A stretch of 64,000 nucleotides of DNA from Micromonospora echinaurantiaca (GCF_900090235.1 NZ_LT607750.1:4517001-4581000), one strand, 5' to 3'; positions 24,454 to 33,650 are shown, counted from the stretch's first letter. Numbers and translations are program-made. Notes: generated by a model not told the origin, from the letters alone.

Positions 24454-25266
24454 TCACCACCGCCGCGGACCGGTGGGCCGCTCCCACCGGTCCAGCGGCT
24501 CCGGGTCGCCGTCCCCGCCGGCGGTCCGGGTCAGGTGGCGTAGCCGCAGCAGCAACCCCACACCGAGGAAGAGCAGCAGCCCGCCGAGCAGGAACGCGGC
24601 CTGCACCACGCCGAACCCGCCGGACTGCGCGACCGGCCGGCCCGCGGCCGGAGGCACCTCCGCCGCCGGCTCCTCGGTCGGCTCGGCCTCCCCGGTCTCC
24701 TGGGCCGGCTCGGTCGACGCCGGTGGCGTGCTCTCCGGCGTCGGCTCGGTCGGGGTGGCCGGGGCGTCCGGCCCCACCACCGACCGGGTCGCCGTCTGCC
24801 GGGCCAGCAGGCGCAGGTTCGCGTCGTACGCCTCGGCCGCCAGGGTGACCCGCCCCCGCGTGACGTCCTCGGCGAAGGCCAGCCGGTAGCGGGCGGTGAC
24901 CGTCCGGTTCGGGCAGAGCGTGCCCGGGTCCAACTGCCGGTCGGTCAGCCGGGCCACGTCCCCGTCGGTCCGGATCTCCAGCGGGAACGAGCCGGTCTCC
25001 TCGACCCGGTCCACCTTCACCTGGTCCAGCCGGATCCCGCGCACGGTGAGCACCATCGACCAGCGCACCTTGACGCACCGGCCGGGGTCGGTGCGGGAGA
25101 CCACCGCCGAGACGGTGGCCACCCGGTCCCCGGCGGTGAACTCGTCGGGCAGGCCGCTCAGCTCAGTGGCGAAGGCCGCCCGCGCGGGCGCGGCCGGGCC
25201 GAGCGCCATCCCGCTCAGGCAGGCCAGCACCACCCCGGCCCGCAGCGCGTACCGCCGCATCGTCAC
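24454..25266 (-). CDS. Secreted, membrane-anchored protein of unknown function
   Basis: A 270-residue protein with a signal peptide (about 1-30, hydrophobic LRAGVVLACLSGMALG, cleavage near ARA-A), a beta-rich extracellular domain (about 32-180) with two cysteines (RCVKVRW, TLCPNR), a Thr/Pro/Glu-rich spacer (TPTEPTPESTPPASTEP) and a C-terminal membrane helix (VVQAAFLLGGLLLFLGVGLLL) followed by a basic tail. There is no LPxTG. GTG 25266 is preferred because GGGGAGG lies 8 nt upstream; ATG 25260 is 2 codons later. Function unknown. Confidence 0.72.
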   Translation of the reverse strand: MTMRRYALRAGVVLACLSGMALGPAAPARAAFATELSGLPDEFTAGDRVATVSAVVSRTDPGRCVKVRWSMVLTVRGIRLDQVKVDRVEETGSFPLEIRTDGDVARLTDRQLDPGTLCPNRTVTARYRLAFAEDVTRGRVTLAAEAYDANLRLLARQTATRSVVGPDAPATPTEPTPESTPPASTEPAQETGEAEPTEEPAAEVPPAAGRPVAQSGGFGVVQAAFLLGGLLLFLGVGLLLRLRHLTRTAGGDGDPEPLDRWERPTGPRRW

Positions 25267-25444
25267 CGTTTCGTCCTCCCCGGTCGGCCTTCTCCCCGGC
25301 AACGCTAGGGGCGCGCCGGGCCGGCGGCCAGACGGGTGTGTTCGCACCGATCGCCAAGCGCGAGGGTGGATATCACCGAGCGTGGTGAACCGGTCACCCC
25401 TCCCCCGCGACACGCCGGCCGGCGGGCCGGGCGAGAATCACCGG

Positions 25445-26113
25445 GTGTCCGAGCTCTCCGCCGCCTTCGTCCGGCTGCACGCCCGCCTCGCGCCGGTCGC
25501 CTTCGTCCCCGAGGTGCGGCTGCACCAGGCGGACGAGCCGATCGGGCTCTGGGAACTGACCGAGGGCGAGTTCCGCAGCGCCCAGCCCCCGCCGTTCTGG
25601 GCCTTCGCCTGGGCTGGCGGGCAGGGGCTGGCCCGCTACGTCACCGACCACCCGGAGCTGGTCGCCGGCCGCCGGGTGCTCGACCTGGCCGCCGGCTCCG
25701 GGCTGGTGGCGATCGCCGCGGCCCGGGCCGGCGCCGCCGCCGTCCGCGCCGTCGAGGTCGACGAGCTGGCCGTCGCGGCGGTCACGCTCAACGCCGAGGC
25801 CAACGGGGTACGCGTCGACGCCGAGCTCGCCGACGTCCTGGACGGCGATGCCGGCGACGCCGAGGTGGTGCTCGCCGGGGACGTCTTCTACAGCGAGGCG
25901 ATGGCCAACCGGATGCTGCGCTTCCTGCTGCGGGCCGCCCGGTCCGGGGCGCGGGTGCTGGTCGGCGACCCGGGCCGGGCGTTCCTGCCCCGGGACCGCT
26001 TCGACGAGCTGGCCGGCTACGACGTGCCGGTGCCGGAGGCGCTGGAGAGCGTCCGGGTGAAGCGCACCACGGTGTGGCAGCTGCGACCCGGCCGGCCGGG
26101 GGCGGCCGGCTAG
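25445..26113 (+). CDS. Class I SAM-dependent methyltransferase (nicotinamide N-methylase/ETFB-Lys-methylase-like)
   Basis: A 222-residue methyltransferase: SAM motif I VLDLAAGSGLVAIAAARAGA, acidic end of the next strand AVEVDELAV, motif IV-like AEVVLAGDVFYSEAMA. The opening (PFWAFAWAGGQGLARYV) is characteristic of COG3897-type protein methylases that act on lysines or of nicotinamide N-methylase-like enzymes. GTG 25445 is preceded 6 nt earlier by GAGAAT, so the message may be leaderless. Its TAG stop (26111-26113) doubles as the start of the P450 -10 box. Confidence 0.82.
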   Translation: MSELSAAFVRLHARLAPVAFVPEVRLHQADEPIGLWELTEGEFRSAQPPPFWAFAWAGGQGLARYVTDHPELVAGRRVLDLAAGSGLVAIAAARAGAAAVRAVEVDELAVAAVTLNAEANGVRVDAELADVLDGDAGDAEVVLAGDVFYSEAMANRMLRFLLRAARSGARVLVGDPGRAFLPRDRFDELAGYDVPVPEALESVRVKRTTVWQLRPGRPGAAG

Positions 26114-26116
26114 CGT
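26111..26116 (+). promoter_or_regulatory. -10 element for a leaderless P450 transcript
   Basis: TAGCGT lies 6 nt before GTG 26123 and overlaps the TAG stop of the methyltransferase. No ribosome site is present, so this start fits a leaderless message. Confidence 0.5.
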
Positions 26117-26122
26117 GTCGGC

Positions 26123-27286
26123 GTGCTGTTCCGCAGCTGGGCGCAGGCCGCCGACGCGTCCTGGCCCGACGTGGCCCGGGTCGCCGACCACACCGGCCTC
26201 GAGCACCTGGTGGTCACCCGGCACGCGCTGGTCCGCGAGGTGCTCACCGACCCGGTGACCTACCGGCCGGACAACGCGCTGGACGCGGTGACGCCGATGC
26301 CGGTGGCCGCGCTGCGGGTGCTCGCCGGGCACCGGTTCCGGCTGCCGCCGACGCTGGCCAACAACTCCGGCGCCAGCCATCCGGCGATCCGGGCGGTCGT
26401 CGCCGACGCGCTGCACCCGACCCGGGTCGCCGCCCAGCGGCCCTGGCTGACCGACCTGGTCCGCGGCCGGGTAGCGGCGCTCGCCGCCGAGCTGGACGCC
26501 GGCGAACCGGTGGACCTCTACGCCCGGCTCGCCGCCGACCTGCCGCTGCTGGTGCTGGCCCGGCTGGTGGAACTGCCGGACGCGCCGGTCGGCGCGGTGA
26601 AGGAGTTCGCCCGGGCCGCGCTGGAGCTGTTCTGGGCGCCGCTGGACGCCGACCGGCAGCTCGCCCTCGCCGCCGAGGTGGGCCGGTTCCACCGGGTGCT
26701 GCGGGAGTTCGCGGCCACCGGCGGCGGGCTCGCCGCCGACCTGCGGGCCGCCGGCCACCCGCCCGACACGGTGGTCGGCGCGTTGTTCTTCCTGCTGGTC
26801 GCCGGCCAGGAGACCACCTCGCAGTTCCTCACCCTGCTGCTGCACCGGCTGGCCGGCGAGCCGGCCGTGCTGGCCGGCCTGCGCGCCGGCGCGGTGCGGG
26901 TCGCCGACGTGGTCGAGGAGGGGCTGCGGCTGGAGCCGCCGATCGTCACCTGGCGGCGGGTGGCCGCGACCGACACCACGCTGGGCGGGACGGCGGTGCC
27001 GGCGGGCACCAGCATCGTGCTCTGGCTGGCCCGCGCCGGCCGGGACCCGGCCACCGTGGACGCCCCCGACGAGTTCCGGCCCGGCCAGCGCGGGTCGCGC
27101 CGGCACCTGGCCTTCGGGGCGGGCGCGCACCGCTGCGTCGGCGACCTGCTGGCCCGGATGGAGGCGGCGGTGGTGGTCACCGAGGCGGCCCCGTTGCTGA
27201 CCGGGGTGACGGTGGTCCGCCCGCCCTGGTGCCCGGACAACCTCACCTTCCGGATGCCCGACGCCTTCGTGATCCGCCGGGGCTGA
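26123..27286 (+). CDS. Cytochrome P450
   Basis: A 387-residue soluble bacterial P450. I-helix oxygen-binding motif AGQETTS, K-helix ExxR (EEGLRLEPP), and the haem-cysteine loop FGAGAHRCVGDLLARME near residue 335. Class I bacterial P450s need ferredoxin partners, none of which is encoded nearby. The substrate is unknown; neighbours (methyltransferase, LysR, MFS) do not form a recognisable biosynthetic cluster. It converges on the LysR gene; 27287-27385 shows only weak repeats. Confidence 0.92.
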   Translation: MLFRSWAQAADASWPDVARVADHTGLEHLVVTRHALVREVLTDPVTYRPDNALDAVTPMPVAALRVLAGHRFRLPPTLANNSGASHPAIRAVVADALHPTRVAAQRPWLTDLVRGRVAALAAELDAGEPVDLYARLAADLPLLVLARLVELPDAPVGAVKEFARAALELFWAPLDADRQLALAAEVGRFHRVLREFAATGGGLAADLRAAGHPPDTVVGALFFLLVAGQETTSQFLTLLLHRLAGEPAVLAGLRAGAVRVADVVEEGLRLEPPIVTWRRVAATDTTLGGTAVPAGTSIVLWLARAGRDPATVDAPDEFRPGQRGSRRHLAFGAGAHRCVGDLLARMEAAVVVTEAAPLLTGVTVVRPPWCPDNLTFRMPDAFVIRRG

Positions 27287-27385
27287 CCTTCCCGACCCGG
27301 GTCGCCGGCTTTGGCGGCCATGGTCCGAACGCGGCTTGCAGGTCCGCGCCCGGCGGCCGGCCTGCATTCGGGCCGCGCCAAGGCC

Positions 27386-28258
27386 TCACCGCGCCGGCTG
27401 GAGACCGAGGCGGGTGGGCAGGCCGGCCACCGCCGCCGCCAGGTCGGGCGGCGTGGGCCGGCGGGCGACCAGGAAGAGGGTGAGCCGGCCCGGCACCGCC
27501 ACCGGCAGCACCCGTTCCGCCGGCTCGGCGTAGGCGACGCCCAGCGCGCGGGGCAGGACCACCGGGGCGCGCAGCAGCCGGCCCATCCGTACCGCCGTCT
27601 CCGCGGTGGCCGCCGGGCGCGGGCGGGCGCCCAGTTCGGAGAGCCGGCGGTGCAGCGCGTCGGACGACATGTCGTAGGTGAAGACGACCACGTCGGCGCC
27701 GGCGAACGGCCGGCGGCCGGAGCCGAGCTCCACGCCCGGCGGGGTGAGGACGGCCAGCCGGTCGTGCCCCAGGGGCACCGCGGTCGCCGTGGCGGGCAGC
27801 CGCATCTGGTTGGCGATCGCCACGACGGCCGCGTCGAGCGAACCCTCACCGACCCACTCCACCAACCGGTCGCCGTGGTCGGTGACCTGGTGCACCGTGG
27901 CGTCGCCGAGCAGCTCCTGCAACGGCGGGAACAGCCAGGGGGCGAGGCTGCCGAAGGTGCCGACGGTGAGGGCGCCCGCCCGCGCCGCCGCCCTGGTCCG
28001 CTCGAAGATCGCCTCGAGGTGCCCGAGGACGTGCGCCGCGTCGGCGGCCAGCGCCCGGCCGGCCGGCGTCGGCCGCGCCCCGGTGGTGTCCCGGTCGAAG
28101 AGCCGTTCGCCGACCCGCCGCTCCAGCGCCGCCAGCCGGTTGCTCGCGGCCGGCTGGCTGATCAGCAGTTCCCGCCCGGCCGCCCCGAGCGAGCCGTGCC
28201 GGACGAGCGCCTCGACCAGCCGCAGATCCTCAACCGAGGGCACCGAGGTCATAGCCAC
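27386..28258 (-). CDS. LysR-family transcriptional regulator
   Basis: A 290-residue LysR protein: N-terminal HTH (LRLVEALVRHGSLGAAGRELLISQPAASNRLAALERRVGERLF) and a PBP2-like effector domain (GALTVGTFGSLAPWLFPPLQEL). It is divergent from an MFS efflux gene, the usual arrangement for a LysR regulator controlling its neighbour and itself. Start GTG 28258 or ATG 28252 differ by two residues. Confidence 0.9.
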   Translation of the reverse strand: MAMTSVPSVEDLRLVEALVRHGSLGAAGRELLISQPAASNRLAALERRVGERLFDRDTTGARPTPAGRALAADAAHVLGHLEAIFERTRAAARAGALTVGTFGSLAPWLFPPLQELLGDATVHQVTDHGDRLVEWVGEGSLDAAVVAIANQMRLPATATAVPLGHDRLAVLTPPGVELGSGRRPFAGADVVVFTYDMSSDALHRRLSELGARPRPAATAETAVRMGRLLRAPVVLPRALGVAYAEPAERVLPVAVPGRLTLFLVARRPTPPDLAAAVAGLPTRLGLQPAR

Positions 28259-28324
28259 AGATTATGAGGTGCCGGCACGAAGTGCCAGCTAGTAGCCATC
28301 GCCGCCGGATCCGAGGATCTGTCC
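28259..28324. promoter_or_regulatory. LysR/MFS divergent promoter region
   Basis: 66 bp containing the perfect palindrome GTGCCGGCAC (28269-28278) followed by a further TGCCA half-site (28283-28287), candidates for LysR binding. GAGGAT (28313-28318) before the GTG 28325 can act as ribosome site or weak -10. Confidence 0.35.
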
Positions 28325-29560
28325 GTGACCTTCCGACGCGACATCGCCGCCATGCTGACCACGACGTTCCTCACCTGGCTGGGGCAGCGCACCACCGCCG
28401 TCGCGCTCCCCCTGGTCGCGCTCGCCGAGACCGGGTCCGCCTGGACCACCGGCCTGGTCGGCGGGGCGGTCGGGCTGCCCATGCTCACCTCGGCCTGGTG
28501 GGCCCGGGGCCTGCGGCAGCGGCTGACCACCGGCCGGGCGCTCGCCGGGGTGCTCGCCGTCGGGGTGCTCGGACTGCTGGTCGTGCCGGTCGGCGCCGCG
28601 CTCGGCACGGTCGGCCCGATCCACCTGGCCGCCGCCGGGCTGGTCACCGGTGGCGCCACGGCGCTCGGCGGGCCGGGCCAACGGGCGCTGCTCGCCGACA
28701 TCGGCGACCGGTCCGGCCCCGGCGTCGCCGCCCGCATGCTCGCCTGGCAGGACTTCGCGCACCGCGCCACGATGATCGTGGCGCCGCCGCTGGCCGGTTG
28801 GGCGATCACCGCCGGCGGCCCGTACCTGCTGCTCTGGGCGGAGGCGGCGGGGGTCGGCCTCGGCGCGGTAGCGCTGCTGACCGTACGCGGCACGGCCGCC
28901 GCCGGCACCGCCGGCCGGACCACCGGCGCGCCGGCCCTCCGGCACGTCCTCGCCCGGCACCCGGAGATCCGTCGCGCGGTGACCATGAGCGGCGTCGGTG
29001 GCCTCGCCTGGTTTGCCTTCACCCTCGGGCTCGCCATCCTGGGCGCCGAGACCGGCCGGCCCGGGCTGCTCGTCTCGGCCGGCATGACCGGTTACGGACT
29101 GGGCTCGCTCACCGGCGCGCTCCTGGCACCGGTGCTGGTGCCGCGCCTGCCGGCACTGGGCACCATGGCCACCGGCTGGCTCGTGCTCGGCGCGACCTTC
29201 GTCGCCCTGCCCGCCGTCACCTCGTCGCTCGTCCTGATCGGCGCCCTGGCCGCCGCCGGCGGTTTCGCCATGCCGCTCGGCATCGGCGCGGTGAACCGGT
29301 TGATCAGCACCCGCACCGCCGGCCCGGAACGGCGGGCCGCGTTCGCCGCGGAGAGCCTGGTGCACGACGGGGCGGTGTCGATCGGCCTGCTCGCCGGCGG
29401 GGCGGTCATCGGCCTGGCCGGCGCGGGCGCGACCCTGGTCGTCGCCGGCGCCGCCCAGATCGCCGTCGCGCTCCTCGCCGCGCCGTGGCTGATCCCGCTA
29501 CCCGCTCACCGGCCAGCCGCGCCGCCGGCCCCAGTCGAGCGGGACCGGGTAGCGGTGTGA
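28325..29560 (+). CDS. Major facilitator superfamily transporter
   Basis: A 411-residue MFS protein with about twelve membrane helices; the first halves show TTFLTWLGQRTTAVALPLVALAETGSAW and the loop 2-3 region WWARGLRQRL. Composition and length fit a drug/efflux permease of the actinobacterial MFS_3-like group. Divergent from a LysR regulator that likely controls it. Substrate unknown. Confidence 0.87.
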   Translation: MTFRRDIAAMLTTTFLTWLGQRTTAVALPLVALAETGSAWTTGLVGGAVGLPMLTSAWWARGLRQRLTTGRALAGVLAVGVLGLLVVPVGAALGTVGPIHLAAAGLVTGGATALGGPGQRALLADIGDRSGPGVAARMLAWQDFAHRATMIVAPPLAGWAITAGGPYLLLWAEAAGVGLGAVALLTVRGTAAAGTAGRTTGAPALRHVLARHPEIRRAVTMSGVGGLAWFAFTLGLAILGAETGRPGLLVSAGMTGYGLGSLTGALLAPVLVPRLPALGTMATGWLVLGATFVALPAVTSSLVLIGALAAAGGFAMPLGIGAVNRLISTRTAGPERRAAFAAESLVHDGAVSIGLLAGGAVIGLAGAGATLVVAGAAQIAVALLAAPWLIPLPAHRPAAPPAPVERDRVAV

Positions 29561-29631
29561 GCCGGGCGACCTGACGAAAGTGGGGGGCGGGGGGTGCCGT
29601 TCGGGCGCGGTGCCGGCCCGGGCCGCCCACC

Positions 29632-29637
29632 TAGCGT
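29632..29637 (+). promoter_or_regulatory. -10 element for a leaderless ABC-operon transcript
   Basis: TAGCGT with 6 nt to the ATG at 29644, same hexamer and spacing as at 26111; no ribosome site. Confidence 0.5.
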
Positions 29638-29643
29638 CGATGC

Positions 29644-30576
29644 ATGATCACATTACGTGGGTTGACCAAGCGGTTCGGGCGGACGACGGCCGTCGACGAC
29701 CTGACCGTCGACATCGCACCCGGCCGGGTCACCGGCTTCCTCGGCCCCAACGGCGCGGGCAAGTCCACCACCATGCGCATGGTCCTCGGGCTGGACCGGC
29801 CCACCGCCGGGCGGGCGCTGATCGACGGCCGGGCCTACCGGGAGCTGCGCCGACCGCTGCGCGAGGTCGGCGCGCTGCTGGACGCCCGGGCCATCCACCC
29901 GGCCCGCGCCGGCCGGGCCCACCTGCTGGCGATGGCCCGCAGCAACGGCCTGCCCGTCCGCCGGGTGGACGAGGTGCTCGACACCGTCGGGCTGGACGCC
30001 CGCGCCGCGGCCAAGCCCGGCCGGACCCTCTCGCTCGGCATGGCGCAGCGGCTGGGCATCGCCGGCGCCCTGCTCGGCGACCCGCCGGTGCTGATGTTCG
30101 ACGAGCCGGTCAACGGCCTCGACCCGGACGGGGTGCGCTGGGTCCGGCAGCTGATGCGGTCGCTGGCCGGCGAGGGCCGGACAGTCTTCGTCTCCAGTCA
30201 CCTGATGAGCGAGATGCAGCTCACCGCCGACCGGCTGGTGGTGATCGGCCGGGGCCGGCTGCTCGCCGACGCGCCGATCGACGAGGTGATCGCGGGCAGC
30301 CCGGTGGCGGTACGGGTGCGCAGCCCGCACCCGGCCGGCCTGGCCGCGCTCGCCGAGCGGCTCACCGCCGCCGGGGCCGCCGTCGACCCGGCCGGCCCGG
30401 ACGAGCTGACCGTCACCGGCGCCACCACCGACCGGATCGGCGACCTGGCGTACGAGCTGGGGGTGCGGCTGCACGAGCTGAGCCCGCACGGGGCCTCGCT
30501 GGAGCAGGCCTTCATGGAGTTGACCGCCGGCAGCGTCGAGTACGCCGGCACCCCGACCGGAGGGACCGACCGATGA
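29644..30576 (+). CDS. ABC transporter ATP-binding protein (ABC-2 drug/bacitracin exporter type)
   Basis: A 310-residue ATPase: Walker A GPNGAGKST, LDARAIHPARAGRAHLLAMA Q-loop region typical of the BcrA/ABC-2 group, signature LSLGMAQRL (a common variant of LSGGQ in this group), Walker B VLMFDEPVNGLDPDG, H-loop SSHLMSE. The C-terminal 90 residues are the usual BcrA-type extension. It overlaps the permease gene by ATGA (30573-30576). A two-component system converges from downstream, a common pairing for antibiotic-responsive exporters. Confidence 0.93.
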   Translation: MITLRGLTKRFGRTTAVDDLTVDIAPGRVTGFLGPNGAGKSTTMRMVLGLDRPTAGRALIDGRAYRELRRPLREVGALLDARAIHPARAGRAHLLAMARSNGLPVRRVDEVLDTVGLDARAAAKPGRTLSLGMAQRLGIAGALLGDPPVLMFDEPVNGLDPDGVRWVRQLMRSLAGEGRTVFVSSHLMSEMQLTADRLVVIGRGRLLADAPIDEVIAGSPVAVRVRSPHPAGLAALAERLTAAGAAVDPAGPDELTVTGATTDRIGDLAYELGVRLHELSPHGASLEQAFMELTAGSVEYAGTPTGGTDR

Positions 30577-31325
30577 ACACGATCGGCGCCGAATGGACCA
30601 AGGTGTGGTCGGTCCGCTCCACCTGGTGGACTTTGCTGGCCGGGCTGCTGGTCACCGCCGCGACCGCCGGCCAGCTCGCCATCTACGCCGCCAACGCGAA
30701 CACCAACGACGACCCGGCCGACGACCCCGGCGTCGTCACCGTCGGCAGCGTCGTGATCGGCTCGGTCGAGCTGACCCAGTACGCCGTGCTGGCGCTCGGC
30801 CTGCTCGTGATCACCAGCGAGTTCACCAGCGGCACCATCCGTACGACTCTGCAGTGCACCCCGTCGCGCGGCCGCGTACTGCTGGCGAAGGCCGCGGTGA
30901 CCGGGGCGGTGACCTTCGCGCTCGGCCTGCTGCTCGGCGCGGTCGGCGCGGCGGTGGCCCGGCCGGTGCTGGGCCGCTGGGGCACCGCGCCGGCCGCCGA
31001 GACGCTCGCCGACATCGCGGCGGTGGCGGTCTACCTGGCGCTGGTCGGGGTGCTCGCGCTGGGCCTGGCCGCGGCGCTGCGCAGCGCGGTGCTCACGCTG
31101 ACCGTGTTGGTCGCCACCCTGATGATCGTGCCGCTGTCGTTGCAGGAGCCGGACATCGAGGTGCTGAACCGGATCGCCGACGCCTTCCCCGGGGTGGCCG
31201 GGGCGCACTTCCTGGCCGGCGACACCGACCCCTATCCGGCGGCCGTCGGGCTGCTGCTGCTCGCCGGGTGGTCCGCCGCCGCGCTGGCCCTGGGCCGGTT
31301 CGCGCTGCGCCGGCGGGACGCCTGA
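30573..31325 (+). CDS. ABC-2 type transporter permease
   Basis: A 250-residue permease with six membrane helices (about 20-42, 65-87, 104-130, 143-170, 175-195, 225-245), the ABC-2 element EFTSGTIRTTLQCTPSRGRVLLAK between helices two and three, and a C-terminal FALRRRDA. Works with the upstream ATPase as an exporter. ATG 30573 sits in the ATPase stop, so the subunits are co-translated. The stop is 19 bp from that of the convergent response regulator. Confidence 0.9.
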   Translation: MNTIGAEWTKVWSVRSTWWTLLAGLLVTAATAGQLAIYAANANTNDDPADDPGVVTVGSVVIGSVELTQYAVLALGLLVITSEFTSGTIRTTLQCTPSRGRVLLAKAAVTGAVTFALGLLLGAVGAAVARPVLGRWGTAPAAETLADIAAVAVYLALVGVLALGLAAALRSAVLTLTVLVATLMIVPLSLQEPDIEVLNRIADAFPGVAGAHFLAGDTDPYPAAVGLLLLAGWSAAALALGRFALRRRDA

Positions 31326-31344
31326 CGTGCGCAGGCGGGGCGGT

Positions 31345-32028
31345 TCAGCCGACCGGCTCGACCAGCCCCGCCTCGTACGCGAGGATCGCCGCCTGCACCC
31401 GGTTACGCACCTCGAGCCGGGTGAAGATGCTGGTCAGGTAGCTCTTCACGGTTCCCTCCACCAGGTGCAGCCGGCGGGCGATCTCGGCGTTGGACAGCCC
31501 CGCCCCGACCAGCGCCAGCACCTCCCGCTCCCGGTCGGTGAGCCCGGCCAGCCGGTCCCGGGCGGCGGGGCGCCGGGCCAGCCGCCCGCCGCCCAGCTCG
31601 ATCACCCGGCGGGCCACCCGCGGCGACAGGTACGCGCCGCCGTCGGCGACCGCCCGCACCCCGGCGATCAGCTCGCGCGGGTCGCCGGCCTTGAGCAGGA
31701 AACCGCTCGCCCCGTGGCCGAGCGCCCGGGCGACGTGGTCGTCCTCGCCGAAGGTGGTCAGCATGACCGTGGCGGTCTGCGGCACCAGCCGGCGGATCTC
31801 GGCGGCGGCGCTGAGCCCGTCCAGCTTCGGCATCCGGATGTCCAGCAGGGCCACGCTCGGCCGGTGCGCCCGGACCAGTTCCACCGCCGCCCGGCCGTCG
31901 CCGGCCTCGGCGACCACCTCGATCTCCGGGTCCGCGGCGAGGATGGCCCGGACGCCGGCCCGGATCATCGCCTCGTCGTCGGCGAGGACGACCCGCACCG
32001 GGCCGCTCGGGGTGCTGTCGGTGCTCAC
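31345..32028 (-). CDS. NarL-family response regulator
   Basis: A 227-residue regulator: receiver domain with ADDEAM acidic patch, phospho-acceptor in VALLDIRMPKLDG, VMLTTFGEDDHV, and K in SGFLLKAGDP; LuxR HTH (LTDREREVLALVGAGLSNAEIARRLHLVEGTVKSYLTSIFTRLEVRNR). It overlaps the kinase gene by 4 nt (32025-32028), so the pair is co-translated. Likely controls the ABC exporter that converges on it, inferred. Confidence 0.92.
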   Translation of the reverse strand: MSTDSTPSGPVRVVLADDEAMIRAGVRAILAADPEIEVVAEAGDGRAAVELVRAHRPSVALLDIRMPKLDGLSAAAEIRRLVPQTATVMLTTFGEDDHVARALGHGASGFLLKAGDPRELIAGVRAVADGGAYLSPRVARRVIELGGGRLARRPAARDRLAGLTDREREVLALVGAGLSNAEIARRLHLVEGTVKSYLTSIFTRLEVRNRVQAAILAYEAGLVEPVG

Positions 32029-33650
32029 TGGTTGATCCGCTCCTTGCTGACCAGCCGGCCGTCGGCGAAGCAGAGTCGCCAGGTCGGCTGGGCCAATGGG
32101 AAGTTTCCGTCGGTGTAGTACTCGCAGCCGGCCGTTCCGGCGCCGGCGGGCCGGTCGAGCTGGCGGCGGGGCAGCCCGGTCAGCTCCGCCCGGACCGTGC
32201 CGACCCGCATCGCGTCGAAGGTGGCCTGGTCCAGCACCGTCCCGGCGGTCGCCACCGGGTAGTAGACGAGGGAGAGCACCAGGGCGAGGCCGACCGGCGC
32301 CCCGAGCGCGGCCAGCAGGCTGCGCCGGACCCGTCGCCGGGCGTCGCGCAGCCGCCGCTCCGCCTCGGCCGGCCGCTCCGGCGGCTCCGCCCGGCCGGTC
32401 CGGTCACCGCCGGCAGCCGGACGAGCCGCCCGGCCCGGGTCCACCCGGGCCGGCTCGTCCGCCGGCCCGGTCGAGTCGACTGCGACCGGACCGGTGACCG
32501 GCAGCCCGGCGCGTACGACGAAGCCGCCGTCGGGCCGCGGGCCGGCGTCGAGGGACCCGCCGGCGAGGCGTACCCGCTCGGCGAGCGCGAGCAGCCCGCT
32601 GCCGTGCGACGGCGGGCCGGGCAGCGGGCCGGCCGGCGGCGGCGCGTTGACCACGGCCACCTCGATCCGGTCGCCGGCCCGGGCGAGCCGCACGTCGACC
32701 GCGGCGCCGGGGGCGTACCGGGCCGCGTTGGTCAGCGCCTCGCGAACCACCCGGTGCGCGGCGTGCCGGACCCGCGCCGGCAGCTCGGCCGCGTCGGGAG
32801 TCGCGGCCAGCCGGACTGCCATGCCCGCCTCCCGGGCGCCGTCGACCAACTCCGCCACGCTTTCCTCCGCCGGTCGGGTGGAGCTGGCGCCGCCCTCCTC
32901 GCGGAGCAGCCCGATGATCTCGTGCAACCGTTCGGTGGCGGTGGCGACGCTGGCCCGCAGCTCCCCGGCGGCGGCCCGGTGCCGCTGGTCGAGATCCGCG
33001 GCGACCTCCAGGGCGGCGGCGCGCAACGCGATCAGGCTGAGGTCGTGGCCGAGCGAGTCGTGCATCTCCTGGGCGATCCGGGCGCGCTCCCGCAGCCGGA
33101 TCCGCTCGGCGGCACCGCGCTCCTCCCGGACCAACGCCTCGGCGTGCCAACGGCCCGCCTCGATCAGCTCGTGCTGCTGGCGCCGGTACCGGCCGACCAG
33201 CCACGGGAACACCCCGGCGAAGAGCAGCACCGAGGCGAGCAGGAACCAGGTGGCCGCGCCGGCGCCGAGCAGCCCCAGGTTGAGCACCGTGCCGCCGGCC
33301 GCGAGCGCGACGAAGGCGACGGCGGCCGGCGTGGCGGTGGCGCTGCGACGCCCCGCCAGATAGCTGAACACCGGGATCGCGAAGAGGAAGTTGCCGTTCA
33401 GCAGCGACCCGAGCACCGCCATGACCAGGGCGGCCACCGGCCACCGCCGGCTCACCCCGACCGCGGCGGTGAGCACGAGCAACGCGCAGACCGTCAGCAT
33501 GGTGTCCCGCCCGGAATGCGGCGGGGTCACCCCCGCGTACCCGATCGGCGCGGCGGTCACCAGCCACAGGGCGGCGTCGCCGGCCAACCGCCGTTGATCG
33601 GCGCGCGACCACCGCCCGCCGCCCATCCGGGCCGCCCACCAGCTCTCCAC
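32025..33650 (-). CDS. NarL-class histidine kinase with an extra C-terminal membrane helix and extracytoplasmic domain
   Basis: A 541-residue kinase. Four or five N-terminal helices are followed by the phospho-site ARIAQEMHDSLGHDLSLIALR and an HATPase domain (VREALTNAARYAPG; HGSGLLALAERVRLAGG). Unusually, after the kinase core and a charged linker, a further helix (about 445-466, GAPVGLALVLSLVYYPVATAG) leads to a 70-residue C-terminal domain with two cysteines (C509, C527) and the pattern MRVGTVRAELTGLP ... LCFADGRLVSKE, resembling BamE/SmpA-like small domains. GTG 33650 is preferred over 33668 because a -10 TAGCCT lies 7 nt before it. Confidence 0.88.
   Translation of the reverse strand: MESWWAARMGGGRWSRADQRRLAGDAALWLVTAAPIGYAGVTPPHSGRDTMLTVCALLVLTAAVGVSRRWPVAALVMAVLGSLLNGNFLFAIPVFSYLAGRRSATATPAAVAFVALAAGGTVLNLGLLGAGAATWFLLASVLLFAGVFPWLVGRYRRQQHELIEAGRWHAEALVREERGAAERIRLRERARIAQEMHDSLGHDLSLIALRAAALEVAADLDQRHRAAAGELRASVATATERLHEIIGLLREEGGASSTRPAEESVAELVDGAREAGMAVRLAATPDAAELPARVRHAAHRVVREALTNAARYAPGAAVDVRLARAGDRIEVAVVNAPPPAGPLPGPPSHGSGLLALAERVRLAGGSLDAGPRPDGGFVVRAGLPVTGPVAVDSTGPADEPARVDPGRAARPAAGGDRTGRAEPPERPAEAERRLRDARRRVRRSLLAALGAPVGLALVLSLVYYPVATAGTVLDQATFDAMRVGTVRAELTGLPRRQLDRPAGAGTAGCEYYTDGNFPLAQPTWRLCFADGRLVSKERINQ

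Noticed and set aside
24235..24543. Repeat-encoded peptide over the tandem arrays
   Set aside because: A low-complexity frame made of 14- and 15-bp units, with no ribosome site; copy changes would break it.
25445..29560. Methyltransferase-P450-LysR-MFS as a natural-product cluster
   Set aside because: No core biosynthetic enzyme (PKS, NRPS, terpene synthase or RiPP precursor) is present and the genes run in different directions with separate promoters.
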